A stretch of 64,000 bases of DNA from Liolophura sinensis (lineage: Eukaryota > Mollusca > Polyplacophora > Chitonida > Chitonidae), in assembly GCF_032854445.1 (NCBI RefSeq), contig NC_088295.1, positions 82,316,644 to 82,380,643 of the forward strand. Reading direction: 5' to 3'. Positions within the stretch are counted from its first letter, which is position 1, and every line of letters begins with the position of its first letter. The notes under the pieces are model-generated. The model saw nothing but the letters and a program-made list of their open reading frames with translations. It was not told the origin of the DNA and did not search any database. Shown here piece by piece: positions 12,601 to 23,400 of the stretch. A program made the translations under genes and the position numbers.

Positions 12601-13022
12601 TCAAGTGACCCAATCAACCCAAAAGTTACGGGTTACCAATGTGGCAAAAAGCCATAATCATTCATTCACTCAAGTCCTTCCCTAAAGTATACCTGAGTTT
12701 TATGAATTTTTGAGTGATGGTTTTCACTAGAGAAGCGAGACTTTCGCCGAGAATAATAATAATCCTGGCGAATACAACAGAATTTCAAGCCAAATTAAAA
12801 CTTCCTTATTTATTTCACCTTTCTAAAGGTATATTGTTCTAGATATTAACGTTATTTAAGGCCCTGGGCTGTATAACAACAGTAATAAAATGCAGATATC
12901 ATTTGTATCTGTATACCAAGATTCCGGTGGCGTTCTTGTCTATACAAGGTATAACGTCAGGACAAGTAGACACTAACACACTTACCTATTAGCAGTGCTG
13001 TCAATGATACCACACACTTCAT
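1..13022 (-). CDS. Secreted mucin-like Ser/Thr-rich repeat protein, 3' end outside window
   Basis: Three exons join in phase on the minus strand. Exon 1 (12986-13022) starts at ATG 13022 and gives 12 codons plus one base before a strong donor (ATAG|GTAAGTG). Exon 2 (8216-8380; acceptor TTTATAG, alternative 3 bp further in at 8377) has 54 codons and ends at GGAG|GTGGGT. Exon 3 starts at 6654 after TTTATTTCAG and runs off the window. The joined N-terminus, MKCVVSLTALLIVAIYNG, is a typical signal peptide: a Lys, then a hydrophobic core. Exon 2 is already Ser/Thr-rich, and exon 3 is almost entirely Ser/Thr/Pro repeats without Cys. Such proteins are usually heavily O-glycosylated and secreted into mucus, cuticle or shell matrix, but nothing here identifies which. 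If the sequence is exact, a frameshift near 2016 ends the protein at TAG 1925-1927 (1643 codons); otherwise it continues past position 1. The exon structure is inferred from phase and consensus; exon 1 is the least certain part. Confidence 0.72.
2011..2020 (-). other. Single-base deletion breaking the mucin-like frame
   Basis: All sister copies read GCACTGGGAGT on the plus strand at this place; here it is GCACTGGAGT. The lost base shifts the minus-strand frame from the Thr/Ser repeat into a Gln-rich frame that meets a TAG at 1925-1927. On the far side (1-2010) the repeat is again open in the original register. A collapsed G-run in the assembly, a true null allele or a genuine C-terminus are all possible; an assembly error seems most likely. 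Confidence 0.9.
6655..8215 (-). other. Intron 2 of the mucin-like gene
   Basis: AT-rich sequence with no coding signal. Small open frames at 7194-7430 and 7436-7720 have no recognisable features. A SINE head fragment lies at 7925-8003. Confidence 0.6.
7925..8003 (-). mobile_element. SINE family 1, head fragment
   Basis: Read on the minus strand it starts GCCTCCGTGGTTAG and continues with CCCAGGAG and AATGCGGTGGCTG, matching the tRNA-derived head of the complete copy at 44454-44720. The body and tail are missing. Confidence 0.6.
8216..8380 (-). CDS. Exon 2 of the mucin-like gene
   Basis: 54 complete codons with a phase-1 junction on both sides. The product begins VAIYNGVNVSGS and turns into a Ser/Thr/Pro-rich stretch not arranged in the 51-residue repeat. 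The donor GGAG|GTGGGT and the first bases of exon 3 (TA TCA GAC ACA) restore a Val codon and keep the Thr-rich frame, the best evidence that this exon belongs to the repeat exon. Confidence 0.7.
8426..8672. mobile_element. Fold-back (MITE-like) element next to mucin exon 2
   Basis: About 54 bp at 8439-8492 (AAATTTAACAGAAAGTCTG ...) recurs inverted at 8604-8656 with only a few mismatches, and weaker pairing continues on both sides. The whole can fold into a hairpin with a short loop. It encodes nothing. In the transcript it sits some 45 bp before the exon 2 acceptor. Confidence 0.75.
8673..9527. other. Intron 1 of the mucin-like gene, no feature seen
   Basis: AT-rich; no repeats, splice-supported exons or coding signal that I can recognise. 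Confidence 0.5.
9528..10010 (+). mobile_element. Dispersed repeat, copy 1 (tRNA-like box B)
   Basis: Shares its beginning (CAAATTACATTTACATATAC), a box-B-like motif region (GTGTTCGAATCCGG), the middle (TCAAGAGGT...) and the end (GGCATGTAGGAATCCAAGA) with 11165-11880. The box B suggests a SINE-derived composite. Both copies lie in the 4.6-kb intron 1. Confidence 0.6.
10011..11160. other. Intron 1, nothing recognised
   Basis: No coding or repeat feature that I can support. The small open frames here overlap on both strands and have no family resemblance. Confidence 0.5.
11165..11880 (+). mobile_element. Dispersed repeat, copy 2, interrupted by a MITE-like insert
   Basis: Homologous to 9528-10010 at its start, middle and end. 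Relative to copy 1 it carries extra sequence between the CTCTCGCTG and TCAAGAGG landmarks, which contains the small inverted-repeat element at 11271-11414. Confidence 0.6.
11271..11414. mobile_element. Small inverted-repeat element (MITE candidate)
   Basis: The left end AGGGAAATGTGAACATTCC (11271-11289) is the inverse of the right end GGAATGTTCACATTTGCCCT (11395-11414), apart from one base. It is 144 bp and non-coding. It is absent from the sister repeat at 9528-10010, so it probably inserted into copy 2. GATC occurs near both ends, but I cannot prove a target duplication. Confidence 0.55.
11881..12985. other. Intron 1, nothing recognised
   Basis: AT-rich, with no coding signal or repeat that I can support. 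Confidence 0.5.
12986..13022 (-). CDS. Exon 1 of the mucin-like gene, signal peptide
   Basis: Codes MKCVVSLTALLI plus the first base of the next codon. The donor reads G|GTAAGTG. Phase 1 matches exon 2, and the hydrophobic run continues into exon 2 (VAIYNG), as expected if the junction is real. The reading frame is also open upstream of this ATG as far as an ATG at 13181, but starting there would bury the signal peptide about 53 residues in, so I prefer 13022. It lies 4.6 kb from exon 2, so it needs transcript support. Confidence 0.6.
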
Positions 13023-13700
13023 TCCACGGGTGTTTAAGTCCTGTATAACCTCCCAACTGGGAGGATCTGTCCAACAGAAAACATGGGTGAATACAGTCTC
13101 TTGTGAACTGCAAGTTCGCGATGGGTAGGCCAAAGAAAAAGCTAAACCTTGCCAAAACAATTTTGGAATATGGCATGACATTTAGGCTAACTGTAATACT
13201 AAAGTGAATGGAAATGAAAATGAAATAATAATCAATAGAAGGCGTGTTGGTTAGTGTCACAATTGATAGTAGCTTCATTTCACTTCGGTTCAAACATTGC
13301 TTTTGCAACGGATTTGACATTTTGTGTGCATTTGGCGTCAAGTTTATATTTAAAGATTTGTAAGTAGATCTTCAAATGGAGGGGGGGGGGGCGCAATTTA
13401 ACATCAATGGCACGCTTTAATTAAGAAAAGAATACTACAGTGAACCAAATATTTAGTTATCAACAAGTGAATTACTTTGTCCAAAATGTGCCATATACCA
13501 AAGATGTCGCACGTGTCCATAAAAATGGGTGTAACAAAAATATTATTCATCTGTGCCAACGCCGATTTCGTTTAATAAATAGCAGTGTTTGCATTTGTGC
13601 CCGTGGCATACTGTTATGTAATATCAAACAGAGTGCCATATTTTGATAACGACTCGGTGCAGTACAAAGGTATAACAGCGAAGCAAATGCCTACAATCTT
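13023..13700. promoter_or_regulatory. Upstream region of the mucin-like gene
   Basis: Expected to hold the promoter and 5' UTR of the minus-strand gene; I see no convincing TATA element. An 11-base G run lies at 13381-13391. The longest open frame (12982-13341, minus) is in another register from the signal peptide and has no recognisable features. Confidence 0.3.
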
Positions 13701-13709
13701 AGAAATAGA

Positions 13710-14449
13710 CATCACTTTCGATTATTTAAATGCCGAATTCAGATTTTCTCTTCTTCCTTCTTTCCCAAGACTACTAAAGAATGGAATTCATTGCCTGTTC
13801 ATATCCAAACTCCTCATTGGAAACAGTTAAGAACTTTTTGTACTCTCAAGACGGTATTAACCGTGATCTAACATCTGTGTATAATTCATTTGACACCTTT
13901 CCCTCTGTTATGCTCTGTAGAATGAGAATGGGACTGAGCGCTCTTCGCGGTGACCTCTTTAAATATAACATTATCGACGATCAGTCATGTAGTAAATGTA
14001 AACATAAATGTGAAAATGCATCTCATTATTTCCTTGAATGCCCCGCCTATGCCACTCATAGAAAGCACATGCTAAAAAGCATCTTTAGAATTATATCTCC
14101 TGGAGTTCACCCTTCTGTATTTTTGACTAGTTGTTCTAAACACATTTGTAGCCTACTTTACTCTTATTTGATTCACCTGAACTAAGCGTGAATAATAATC
14201 AGTTGATCTTAAAATCTGTACATAATTTTATAAGCATGTCCACTAGATTCACCATCCAAGCCCAGCAGTGATATGATTTGATTTTGATCTTTCTTTGTTC
14301 CTATTATCTTATTCTGTAGGCTACATGTACAGGTCATTTGTTCTCTTTGTTTTCCATGTTGGTGTATATACGTTGATGTTAAGTTGAGGAGATCCCCTCG
14401 TGGCTATAGAGCTGTGGGAAATCCTAAATAAACAAATAAAGAATTACAA
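13710..14449 (+). mobile_element. 5'-truncated LINE retrotransposon, ORF2 C-terminus plus 3' UTR
   Basis: The frame at 13714-13810 gives SFFPKTTKEWNSLPVHI, a motif widely seen at the C-terminal side of LINE reverse transcriptases. After a frameshift around 13800-13840 the product continues LCRMRMGLSALRGDLFKYNI and a C-x2-C ... H-x4-C zinc-knuckle-like segment (CSKCKHKCENASHYFLEC), ending at TAA 14183-14185. A 3' UTR with two AATAAA-like signals (AAATAAACAAATAAAG) ends near 14449. Clade assignment (CR1 or Jockey type) is tentative. It is dead: the reverse transcriptase core and endonuclease are missing and the frame is broken. Confidence 0.8.
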
Positions 14450-15080
14450 TTACATGGTATAGTGTACGTCCGTCAATAACAACTGTGTATTAACGTGATT
14501 GCCCTGGTATGGTGTTAGCCTGTGTCTATAACTTATACATGTGTTACATGATAGAGTGTCAGTTTATGTCATCAAAGAATCCATATATTGCATGATAGAA
14601 TGTCTGTCTTTGTCAACAACGTATCCATGTATTACATAATACAGCATGTCGGTTAGTGTCACAAAGCATATATATCCGTGTATCGCATGGTATGTACATG
14701 TAGAGTGTCCGCCCGTGTCAACAACGTATTCATACATTACGTGATACAGTACCAGTCTATGTCAACAACGTATCCATGCATTACATAATACACTGTATCG
14801 GTTAGTGCCACAAAGCATATATATCCGTGTATCGCATGGTATGTACATATAGCAACGTATCCATGTATAACATGATACAGTGTCAGTCCATTTCAACAAC
14901 GTATCCGTGTATTATATGATAATGTTAGTCAGTGCCAACAATTTATCCATATATTACATCATAGGGTATCATTTTATGGCAACAAGGTATTCGTGTATTA
15001 TATGATAGAGTGTCAGTCTATGTCAACAACGTAACCATATACTACCTTATACAGTGTCAGTCTATTTCAACAACGCATCC
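14450..15080. repeat. Degenerate minisatellite, about 44-bp unit
   Basis: Units read approximately TCAACAACGTATCCATGTAT followed by TACATGATACAGTGTCAGTC. The CAACAA landmark recurs at 14894, 14936, 14980, 15024 and 15068, i.e. every 42-44 bp. About fourteen diverged units follow directly after the LINE 3' end. Confidence 0.8.
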
Positions 15081-16600
15081 AGGTTTAGGAGATGATTCGG
15101 AACATTACCCACCCATGTGATAAATCATGTCAAACTATGGAAGTTCAAACTCAAAGTTGTGACCAGATTAAAGTCTGGGTGCCGTCGTCTTATAAGTGAA
15201 TAGTCCGGGCCGTGCCCGGTTTCCACCCATCATAATACCGTAAAACGCCAGTAAAATAAGTAAGAAAGAGAGCGACCAGCTAAGAGATTCGTTCAGCTCA
15301 GCTGGAAATTGTCGGTAAAATAACTGACATATACTAAAGCCATTATACACTTGTTACATCAGCCCTACCGACAAACTAGCCCTTCCCATAACACAACATA
15401 ACCCAACACACCACCTCACCACCACAGCCCCCACCATTACCCTGCTTCATCCCAAAAAAACATCATTTTATCGCAATTAAAACAGTTTCACTCACTTGCC
15501 TTATAGGCCTATGTCGTAAACCCCTGGGTTGGCTAAATTTTGTAATGCTCGGTGTTTAATATTACACCAGATCCTGACCAAAAGTAACACTTCAGTCAGC
15601 GAGGAATGTTTGAATGCAGCAAGAACTGTGAATTTTAATTTTGTCACTAAATGGCGATTGGATGAATCCGGATATTTCCAACTCTGTTATGACGAAGGCG
15701 GGATATCGCACCCCTGAGTTGGTCGCGTCTAAGTGCAGTGTACATACACATGTGCATGTATGTACTAGACGTTACACATGTGTATACCTACTGCTGGGAA
15801 CTTCGACAAAATAATAATAAAGGCTATACCATGACGCTACTATGTCAGGTTAGGAGGATAAAGACATTTGGATATCATTTGTCCTATCATGTTATCAATC
15901 AAAGCCCTCTATGCCGGATGTTTGTTGTAAATATTAATTATTACGCAGTTATGAACCGTTTGAGCCATATGCGGTGTACCATGTTGAGCGGACACTATTT
16001 CTTCGGACAACATTTCCACTCACAGACTTGGCACTCCTTTTTCCAAGGTGGCATTTTTGGTAGCGTGACAACCGTAACCGTTACCATTTCTGTGGTACAC
16101 AATGTCCACAAATTAGACACACCCTGCTCATGGTTGACTAAATATTTACCACATATTTAAATCATACAAGCTTTGCCAGGAAAGGTGACCTCGTATGCTC
16201 TGCCCCCAAATTCAGCCATTGTTGGTGTTAGTTGCGAGCTGATCAATGCCACTACGAATGGGTCAGAGGGCCTGTTTGCATGTCTACCTACTGAAGCCTT
16301 TTACAACACATCTAATCGAGAGTTAATGGCGGAAATGAAGAGTAAGGCAAATGCAAGCAAATAACTGCCATCTAATTAGAGCGGTCTTAGCTGTTTTTGA
16401 AGATCTAAATAGGTGATGCATATATCAAAAACTTGCCACACAAGTTTACTTATCCTAAACACAAACAGCCAACTTCCTGTATTCAAGTAACAGATTCAAA
16501 TGTTTCTTTCGGCAGCAAAATGAGTGAACCTGGTCAGTCATCGTGGTTCTTACGTACCGGTATAGTCTTTTTCAGATAGAACTATCCTACAAAAATAGTT
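15081..16600. other. Intergenic, nothing firmly recognised
   Basis: A C/A-rich patch lies at 15360-15480. An open frame at 16173-16364 (64 codons, ordinary composition) has no splice or family support. Confidence 0.4.
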
Positions 16601-16607
16601 TGGACCG

Positions 16608-16760
16608 AGGTGTAGCTTAGTGAGATGGGTGACTCCTAACCACGAGGCACACAAAATGCGAGTTCAATCCCTATAATAGACAGTGATTTTGTTTCCCCCA
16701 CTCTCAATATTCCCGTATGGCTATAGACGACGAAAGGTGGTCACAATCTTGCGTGTACAT
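16608..16760 (+). mobile_element. SINE-like element with tRNA-derived head
   Basis: A box-A-like segment (GTAGCTTAGTGAGATGGG) and a box-B-like segment (GCGAGTTCAATCCC) lie about 40 bp apart, as in tRNA-derived SINEs. The body differs from SINE families 1 and 2. It cannot fold as a functional tRNA as far as I can see. Confidence 0.45.
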
Positions 16761-17800
16761 TGGTTAAATACCACGTGTCTTCCATCAGTAAATCGCGCAA
16801 GTCTGTATGTCACCCATGGCAAAGTTCGTCAGTAACGTGCCACTGATACCTGGTTTATGCCAGTTTTCCCGCAAATAATGATAGTGAAAAATCTTGAACG
16901 TGGCGTAAAACAACGTCTAATTAATTTTACCACATTAATCACGTTTTCCTTCGAGTGTATTATAACGGGTGGGTAAAAATATGATTTCAGCTTAAGATAT
17001 CGGCCTGTGAATGTCCTGGGGCCAAGTATGAAGTGATAGAGAATGGAGCAAGATATTATTCTCACTTAAACGATGTTAACGGGCACAGAAGTAGACATGT
17101 AGCGTGGGAAAGTGTTGAGAGTTAGGGGAATTCTCACAACCGTGCAGTACACGCAGTGGTCATAAACCGTTTCTGAACCAGTTCCATTATATAGCTAATA
17201 TTTACTTATCTGGATTTCGGAGACGCCTGAGCGGCTTGACTACTATGTAACCGATGAAAAGTAACTAGCAAAGGTGTAGCTACGTAATTACATACACACA
17301 CTATTATCAGTCCAAGACAGTACTGCATACTGGGGATAACTGGGATTAAGATAACATTTTAGAACAAGCAAGAGGTGTACGTGTGTGTGCGAAAGAATAC
17401 CAGAAAGCAGTAACTTCACCACTTGCGAAGCACAAAAAACAACTTTTTATTATTACATAAGCTGATATCGAATTTATCCTGTATATTAGTTACTAGGCCT
17501 CGTGGTTCCTTTCTTTACATTTTCCGGGAATCTGGCAATCCGTTGTGGTTAAACAACGGCCCAGGTTTGCGATTAAATGGTATCAGAGTAACTCATTTAA
17601 CACAAATTTGAAATTTGAAATTTCTAAGCGGTTTAATCAATTTAATCAAGTAACGTGCACCAAACAATAACCATACTTTCATATTAATTTAATAATAACG
17701 CGTTTATACAATCGTTAAATGATTTACAAACTTGAATAAATTTCTTAAAAATCAATAGCTTAATCAATTCACTGATTAATTGATAAATTCATATATTATC
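16761..17800. other. Intergenic, nothing recognised
   Basis: No coding, repeat or regulatory feature that I can support. Confidence 0.5.
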
Positions 17801-17804
17801 GGTA

Positions 17805-17950
17805 AATTGATTGATTGATTGATTGATAAAATTATTGATTGATTGATACATGTATTGATTGATTGATATATGTATTGATTGATTGATACATGTATTGATT
17901 GATTGTAAATCCATTGATTGATTGGTTAATAAATTCATTGAAAGATAAGT
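17805..17950. repeat. (TTGA/ATTG) simple repeat
   Basis: Runs of GATTGATTGATTG are interrupted by ATACATGTATT and ATATATGTATT spacers. An imperfect microsatellite. Confidence 0.9.
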
Positions 17951-18004
17951 TTATGAAATGATTGACTGATTTGTCAATTGCTTGATTCCTTGATTGCTTC
18001 TGGA

Positions 18005-18045
18005 GTACGGCGTAAAACACCAATCAAATAAATAAATAAATTGAT
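18005..18045 (+). mobile_element. SINE family 1, tail only
   Basis: Reads GAGTACGGCGTAAAACACCA followed by ATCAAATAAATAAATAAA, the diagnostic 3' end of family 1. Confidence 0.6.
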
Positions 18046-19884
18046 TGCTTCTGGATGATTTATTTATTGATTAAAACCAGATTTGATACATTAGAGATAT
18101 CTAAGCGAAAATTTAAAAGAGCATTAGGAGTCATCTTTTAGTTGTATGTCAGAAAAATTCTGGTTATCATGGATGAACATATGAATCGAATATTATTGAA
18201 ACAATAAGGAATGAAATTTTAACTTACGTTTGTCTGAAAGGCACACAACAGTCGTGTTTCTCAGTTATTCCCACCAATTATTAAGTAAAGCGAAAGCGCT
18301 GTTGTAATCTTCCGCCCGTTTCAGCGGACCGTTATGTCTCGGATATCTCTTCTCATTCACTGCTCGCCACTCTATCTACTGCTAGCGTTTTTAATGTATG
18401 ATTTGATATATGAACATAGCCATCTATTGCTTATTCTATAGTCCCAGTGAATTGTGGTAGGTGGGGCCTTTAGAATAAGATTGTGTCGCTGCGGAGAGTA
18501 TGACACTCCACCCAGAAACTCACTTTCCATTCAATTTGCTTTGTACGCTATAGGGCTATGATCTCCTTTTGGATGCCTAGGAGTCGAACAGTGCTGGAAA
18601 ACATGCGATTAGCGGTTCCCAATGAGAAGAAACGACCTTAAAAAGTAACACTGTCATCTTAAACAAACATCTTGGGAACTCCTAATGTAAATAATCAAAG
18701 GATTAATTAAATCCTATTGTTAAATGAAGAATAAGAATAGCTGTTTTTAGCCAATACGATGTCATACTATGTCTATGTACATGCTATTATTAAGACCACG
18801 GGAGTAAACAGAGACAGAGAGGTACGTTATTTTGTGGGCTGTTATTATGAAAATCACATTTTTTATTTCACCATTGCGGAACCAGCACAAATGTTGTGCA
18901 AATCATTAACTTGTGTTACAACCCAAATTTCTACGTTTTACAACTAAGGTGGATCTCACGATGTTTAAAAAAACTATCGTGTCGAAAATTTAACCTGTTA
19001 CTGTTTAGAGATCTTTTCATATGCGAGTGTTTCAATGTTGACTGCATGGGAATAACGAGACAAGACTAAGCAAATGCGGTTTATATAGGCTCAGTCGTAA
19101 ACAACATGTTCATTATGCTGGACTTTTGTATTGCAGCGACAGAGGCCTTGAGTCCACTATTGTATACCCTGGGCGTGGTCCTTAACTAACGCGAACGGCC
19201 TGTGTGTAATAAGGAGAACTAATGCTTTAATAACATTACGCATTGTGGATCTAACACTTAACACGCAAGATGGCACGCACCGTCGGTGTTATCAACCTGA
19301 CAAGTTTCCATTGAACATAACAGAATCATCACCATTATATACATACCATTTAATATACATTAAAGTTTTAATACTAACTGGCTTCGAATTCAATCCACTT
19401 CTGAATGCTGAAGCAGGAAGGCTATAATCTTTAATGAGCATGTAGCCTAGCACTTATACTTGGGCTGAACAATGGGATTTTGGAAAACATGTCACTGCCT
19501 GACACTTCAGCATTGCGTAGAGCTGCTCCACCTGTAGATATATATAACATGGCCTGAAATGGCCCCACGTGCAACGTATCCGTAACACTACATGTATATG
19601 TATAAATGCATCATGGTTCACACTCTTGCAGGTTGTTTTCAGAGCTTATATATATTTAGATTTAAACCTAACCCCTTATCCTGGCCCATATTTGTATTGT
19701 GATGCCCCATACCGGGAAAAGTTACTGACCGCTGCTGGTGAGTCTTCCATTTTAAAGTCATCCACACTACAAAGAAGTCTGAATGGACATTATAGCTACA
19801 GAATACATCTTTCGGAATAATATCTTATTAAGAATACATTGTCATCTTTTGGTGAGTAAAACATTTTGTGCTTTGACATTATAA
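18046..19884. other. Intergenic, nothing recognised
   Basis: No coding or repeat feature that I can support. Confidence 0.5.
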
Positions 19885-20035
19885 CGATATCTAAGTCGGG
19901 AGGCCGGGATCAAACCTGTGTCGGGTCATATGAAAGATTTTAAAAGTGGTACTTGTTTTTGCCTCGATTGACGCTCAGCACTTAGAGGTTTGACAAAGGA
20001 AACGCGACTGGTTGGCCCATCGTGTAACACAGACA
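19885..20035 (+). mobile_element. SINE family 3 fragment
   Basis: Contains GGGATCAAACCTGTGTCGG (box-B-like) and TGGTACTTGTTTTTGCCTCG followed by CTCAGCACTTAGAGG. The same landmarks occur in reverse orientation at 28986-29360. Confidence 0.5.
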
Positions 20036-20344
20036 TATATTAACAATTCCCATGTAATGAAATTTCCCCTCGTAACGTAAAAAAAATTGCCGTGAGGTGT
20101 AATAAAACCAACCCCTGAGTTATGTAATAAAAAAGTGTAATATTTGTACTACATAGGTGTTATGTATAATAACATGCATTATAATACATTATATGTCCAG
20201 TGAAAACCCGAAACCTTCGGTAAGTTGCTTTCGAACATTGAAACGTAGGTTACATTTACAATTCTGTGCGTATAAGATGTCGTTTTCAACGGTAATTTAT
20301 GGTAGTAGTCATATCAGTGACAGTCATATGTGAGAAGACTTGTC

Positions 20345-20465
20345 TGCAAGCTGCGGTGGTGGTGGGTTTCCGCCAAGCCCTTCCTGGCTTCCTCCCACAT
20401 AATGCTGGCCGCAGTAAAACACCAATCAAATAGATAAATAAATAAATAAGTAAATAAATAAATAA
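20345..20465 (+). mobile_element. SINE family 1, 5'-truncated copy
   Basis: Body (GTGGTGGGTTTCCGCC, CCTCCCACATAATGCTGGCC) and tail (AAAACACCAATCAAATAGAT plus AAATAAATA repeats) match the family; the head is lost. Confidence 0.75.
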
Positions 20466-23105
20466 TCATATTACACAGTTTATATTTGTTACAAGCCAGT
20501 CACATGACTGACATAATTCATGCAGGTCTTCATTTCTCTGTTTGTGGCCCATACTCAGTGGCTGTTATATTACTCTTGTACATATCTTGTACATAGCAGT
20601 GTGTGACATGAATAATTTGTTGTGGGTCAAATTTAGTTGATACGGCTATCGTCACGGTCAAATATCAAGCGAATATTACATTTGCCAACGTCTTCTTAGT
20701 CTTCTGGACAATTTTTATCTCATTCCGTGGGGTTTTCAAACGGTAATTCTATAATATATCGCTTTTGAGCCCTACTCACAAATGTCACCGCGTCGTCATT
20801 TAGCACGTCACACGTCATTTAACACTTGCAGTTATTGTTTTCGAGGGCATGCGCACCTGTAATTGAAGTTTTGATGATGAAAAAAAAATCGCATCAATAG
20901 CGTCAATTTATTGTCATCTTAAAAGCATTCTTCTGCTTCACTCTACAATAAGCTTTGAAAACAACAACGTTGTCCACCTTTGCGTGCTGAGCTGGGCCCC
21001 GTTATTCGTTAGTGTATGAACTAATTCTAGTAATAAATCACTTTCTGTATTCAAATTTTAGCCAAATTCAGAAACCAATGCAGTTTTAAAAAGTGAAAGT
21101 ATAACATCAGAAGATTTATAGTTCATACTTCATATACTGTTACGCAGTTATTTTTGGGTTAAGTACCAACTTGAAGATTTGGTTAAAGTGAAATCTGGCA
21201 ATAAGTCTTAAAACTATTCTAAACAACTATAGACTGGAATACTTAAACAACGTTGTGCTCTATTTTTACATGATGCCTGATTCTAATCAGACGTCAACAC
21301 GGCTGACCTGCCAATTCAGGTCAGTCGGGTAGACGGCATCACGCGATGAGTCGCTAGCAGGCCTTATTTTCTGCGGAAAAATCCGATTAATGTCAGCGGT
21401 TGCCAAAGATGCTAAAATGTCTTATCTTGCCAACAGACCATGTATTAAACGGATTTTGATATCATGTATCGCGTATAGCTGTGTAGAGCGTGTGTACGTA
21501 ACGTGTGCACTTGTATATCCTAAAGCAGTCCTAATTTGACAGCATGCCCCGGTCGGTCCGTTGAAGAGGTCATCTGGAGAAAAGAAAGTATGTTCAGAGT
21601 GAATATGTTGACGGAACATGTCACCGTGTATCACAAAGGTTCGAAACTGTAAAGGTTTTGTTGTTGTCCCTGTCATCCATCCAATGGCAAGTTTTAAATT
21701 CAGCTATGCGACTAATACGAATTTTGTACACTATAAGGAAGACCAGTTGGGCCAAATTGTAATGTTCGTTAATAATTAAATGTAGAGTACTAACTCCCCC
21801 GGGGTCTAATACGAATGAATCTGATAGCTATGAATGGATAAAAGAATGATTGTAGCTTAACGGCACATCGGCAATATTGAAGCCATTTTGTTCAAAGCAA
21901 GACACAGTTAATGGTTTTCGATGCGATGAGAACACCCAAAATCAAATAAAATATATATACAATTTTAAAACCAGCTGATGCCAGATATGGTATTTTCTGA
22001 TGGACCGGGCTACCCTAATTCGTAAACGTTTCGCATACGAAACACCAACTTATGCAATTAGGTATAAGTGCAATTTATGTACATTTTGGGGAGAAAACTA
22101 CATTAGTTAGATTGCCCCGTTTTATTGCTTCATAATAAGTATAATTTCATCAGTCATCACAAAATAATGAGAATAAAGTTGAAAAATTATAGTAATTCCC
22201 ATTCAGTATTCTTATACAAAAGATTACCAATATCAGACCTGCATAAAGATGAATTCAGCTTGCAGTAGAAGACACCAAAATAAACAAGAGACGTATATAC
22301 TATCACAGTCTACCCATTCATATATATCGTTGAAGAGTATAAAACCGGTTCGTGCCAAACTTCAGCTTTCAAAACGGTACACATTTTAAAGTTCTATATG
22401 TATTTGTGTCATGGCTTTTGCGCAGATCGCAATACATTGTGCAATTCAATGCAGTAGCTACAACGTGTGTCTATTCGAGTATCAGGCTGATACTTAGCTG
22501 GGAGATGTTAAGACCAGCATCTCAAGCCCGGATCGGGCTGAGCTAACTGGAACTTTTACCGATATTTTTGCCACGATGGAAGAGGAAGAATGCACAAAAC
22601 GCATTTTCTTGCCTCTTGTGCCTGAAATTTCACAGTTAGCGGTGATTCTGAGGAGTGTGCTTAGGTGCAAAGGTTTGTGTCCAAATCATGTATTACTACA
22701 GTTTCATGTGACACCAAGGCATGACCAGCTATCACAACATTGCTTAAATTATAGCAGGATTTTAATTCTCTGTTTTCCGAGGCCGTTTTTAAAGCTGTCG
22801 CTCGGACGCGTGTAGGCTTTCGTGTCATTTTGCACCGAGGTCTCGTGTATGGTTGCCTAAAGACAGGCCGATCAGCAAAACAACCGACTTATAATACTGG
22901 TTAATCGCTGCAAACAAGGTTTTTCAGACCACCAGCCATACAGGAACAAACCATCGTTGAGCAACCAGTGTAAATTTGCATATAGAATGACAAAATTGTA
23001 TCATTGTCATCTTAAATCACAGCCGGATTGCAGGATCAGAGGCTTTGGTATCCAGATCCATTATCAGGTAACTGGATCACCATCAACTTAGATCCGGTTG
23101 TTCCA
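20466..23105. other. Intergenic, nothing recognised
   Basis: AT-rich. Small open frames (for example 21422-21676 and 22576-22815) lack any supporting feature. A TATAAA lies at about 22337 without an associated coding frame that I recognise. Confidence 0.45.
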
Positions 23106-23107
23106 AA

Positions 23108-23285
23108 CTGTTTTATTTATTTAATTGATTGGTGTTTTAAGCCGTACTCAAGAATATTCCACTCGATGACCTTCCCACATACGGCCGGAGAGGAAGCCAG
23201 CCTGAGCTGGACTTGACCTCACAGCGACCTGCATTGGCGAGAGGCTGCTGGGTCATTACGGTGCGCTAACCAGCTGAACCAAACT
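23108..23285 (-). mobile_element. SINE family 1, internally deleted copy
   Basis: The minus-strand head (GGTTCAGCTGGTTAGCGCAC, CAGCAGCCTCTCGCCAATGC) and tail (AGTACGGCTTAAAACACCAA) are present. The middle between the CCGTATGTGGGAAGG and GAATATTC landmarks is deleted. Confidence 0.75.
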
Positions 23286-23312
23286 GTTTTAAGACTTAAT
23301 ACGAGATTTAAC

Positions 23313-23400
23313 TTTAATTTTATTTTATTTTATTTTATTTATTTGATTGGTGTTTTACGCCGTACTCAAGAATATTTCACTCACACGACGGCGGAGGAAA
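23313..23400 (-). mobile_element. SINE family 1, tail fragment
   Basis: TTTTATTTTATTTATTTGAT then TGGTGTTTTACGCCGTACTC and ACGACGGCGG: the 3' end of the family in reverse. Confidence 0.7.

Noticed and set aside
12957-13181. N-terminal extension of the mucin-like protein from ATG 13181
   Set aside because: It would place the signal-peptide core more than 50 residues in; the ATG at 13022 gives a canonical signal peptide.
13585-14185. Functional zinc-knuckle gene
   Set aside because: The sequence is the C-terminus of a LINE ORF2, frameshifted and 5'-truncated.
16173-16364. 64-codon open frame with ordinary composition, possible exon
   Set aside because: It begins at TTG, the acceptor before it is weak, there is no partner exon, and I recognise no family. 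Only a transcript could rescue it.
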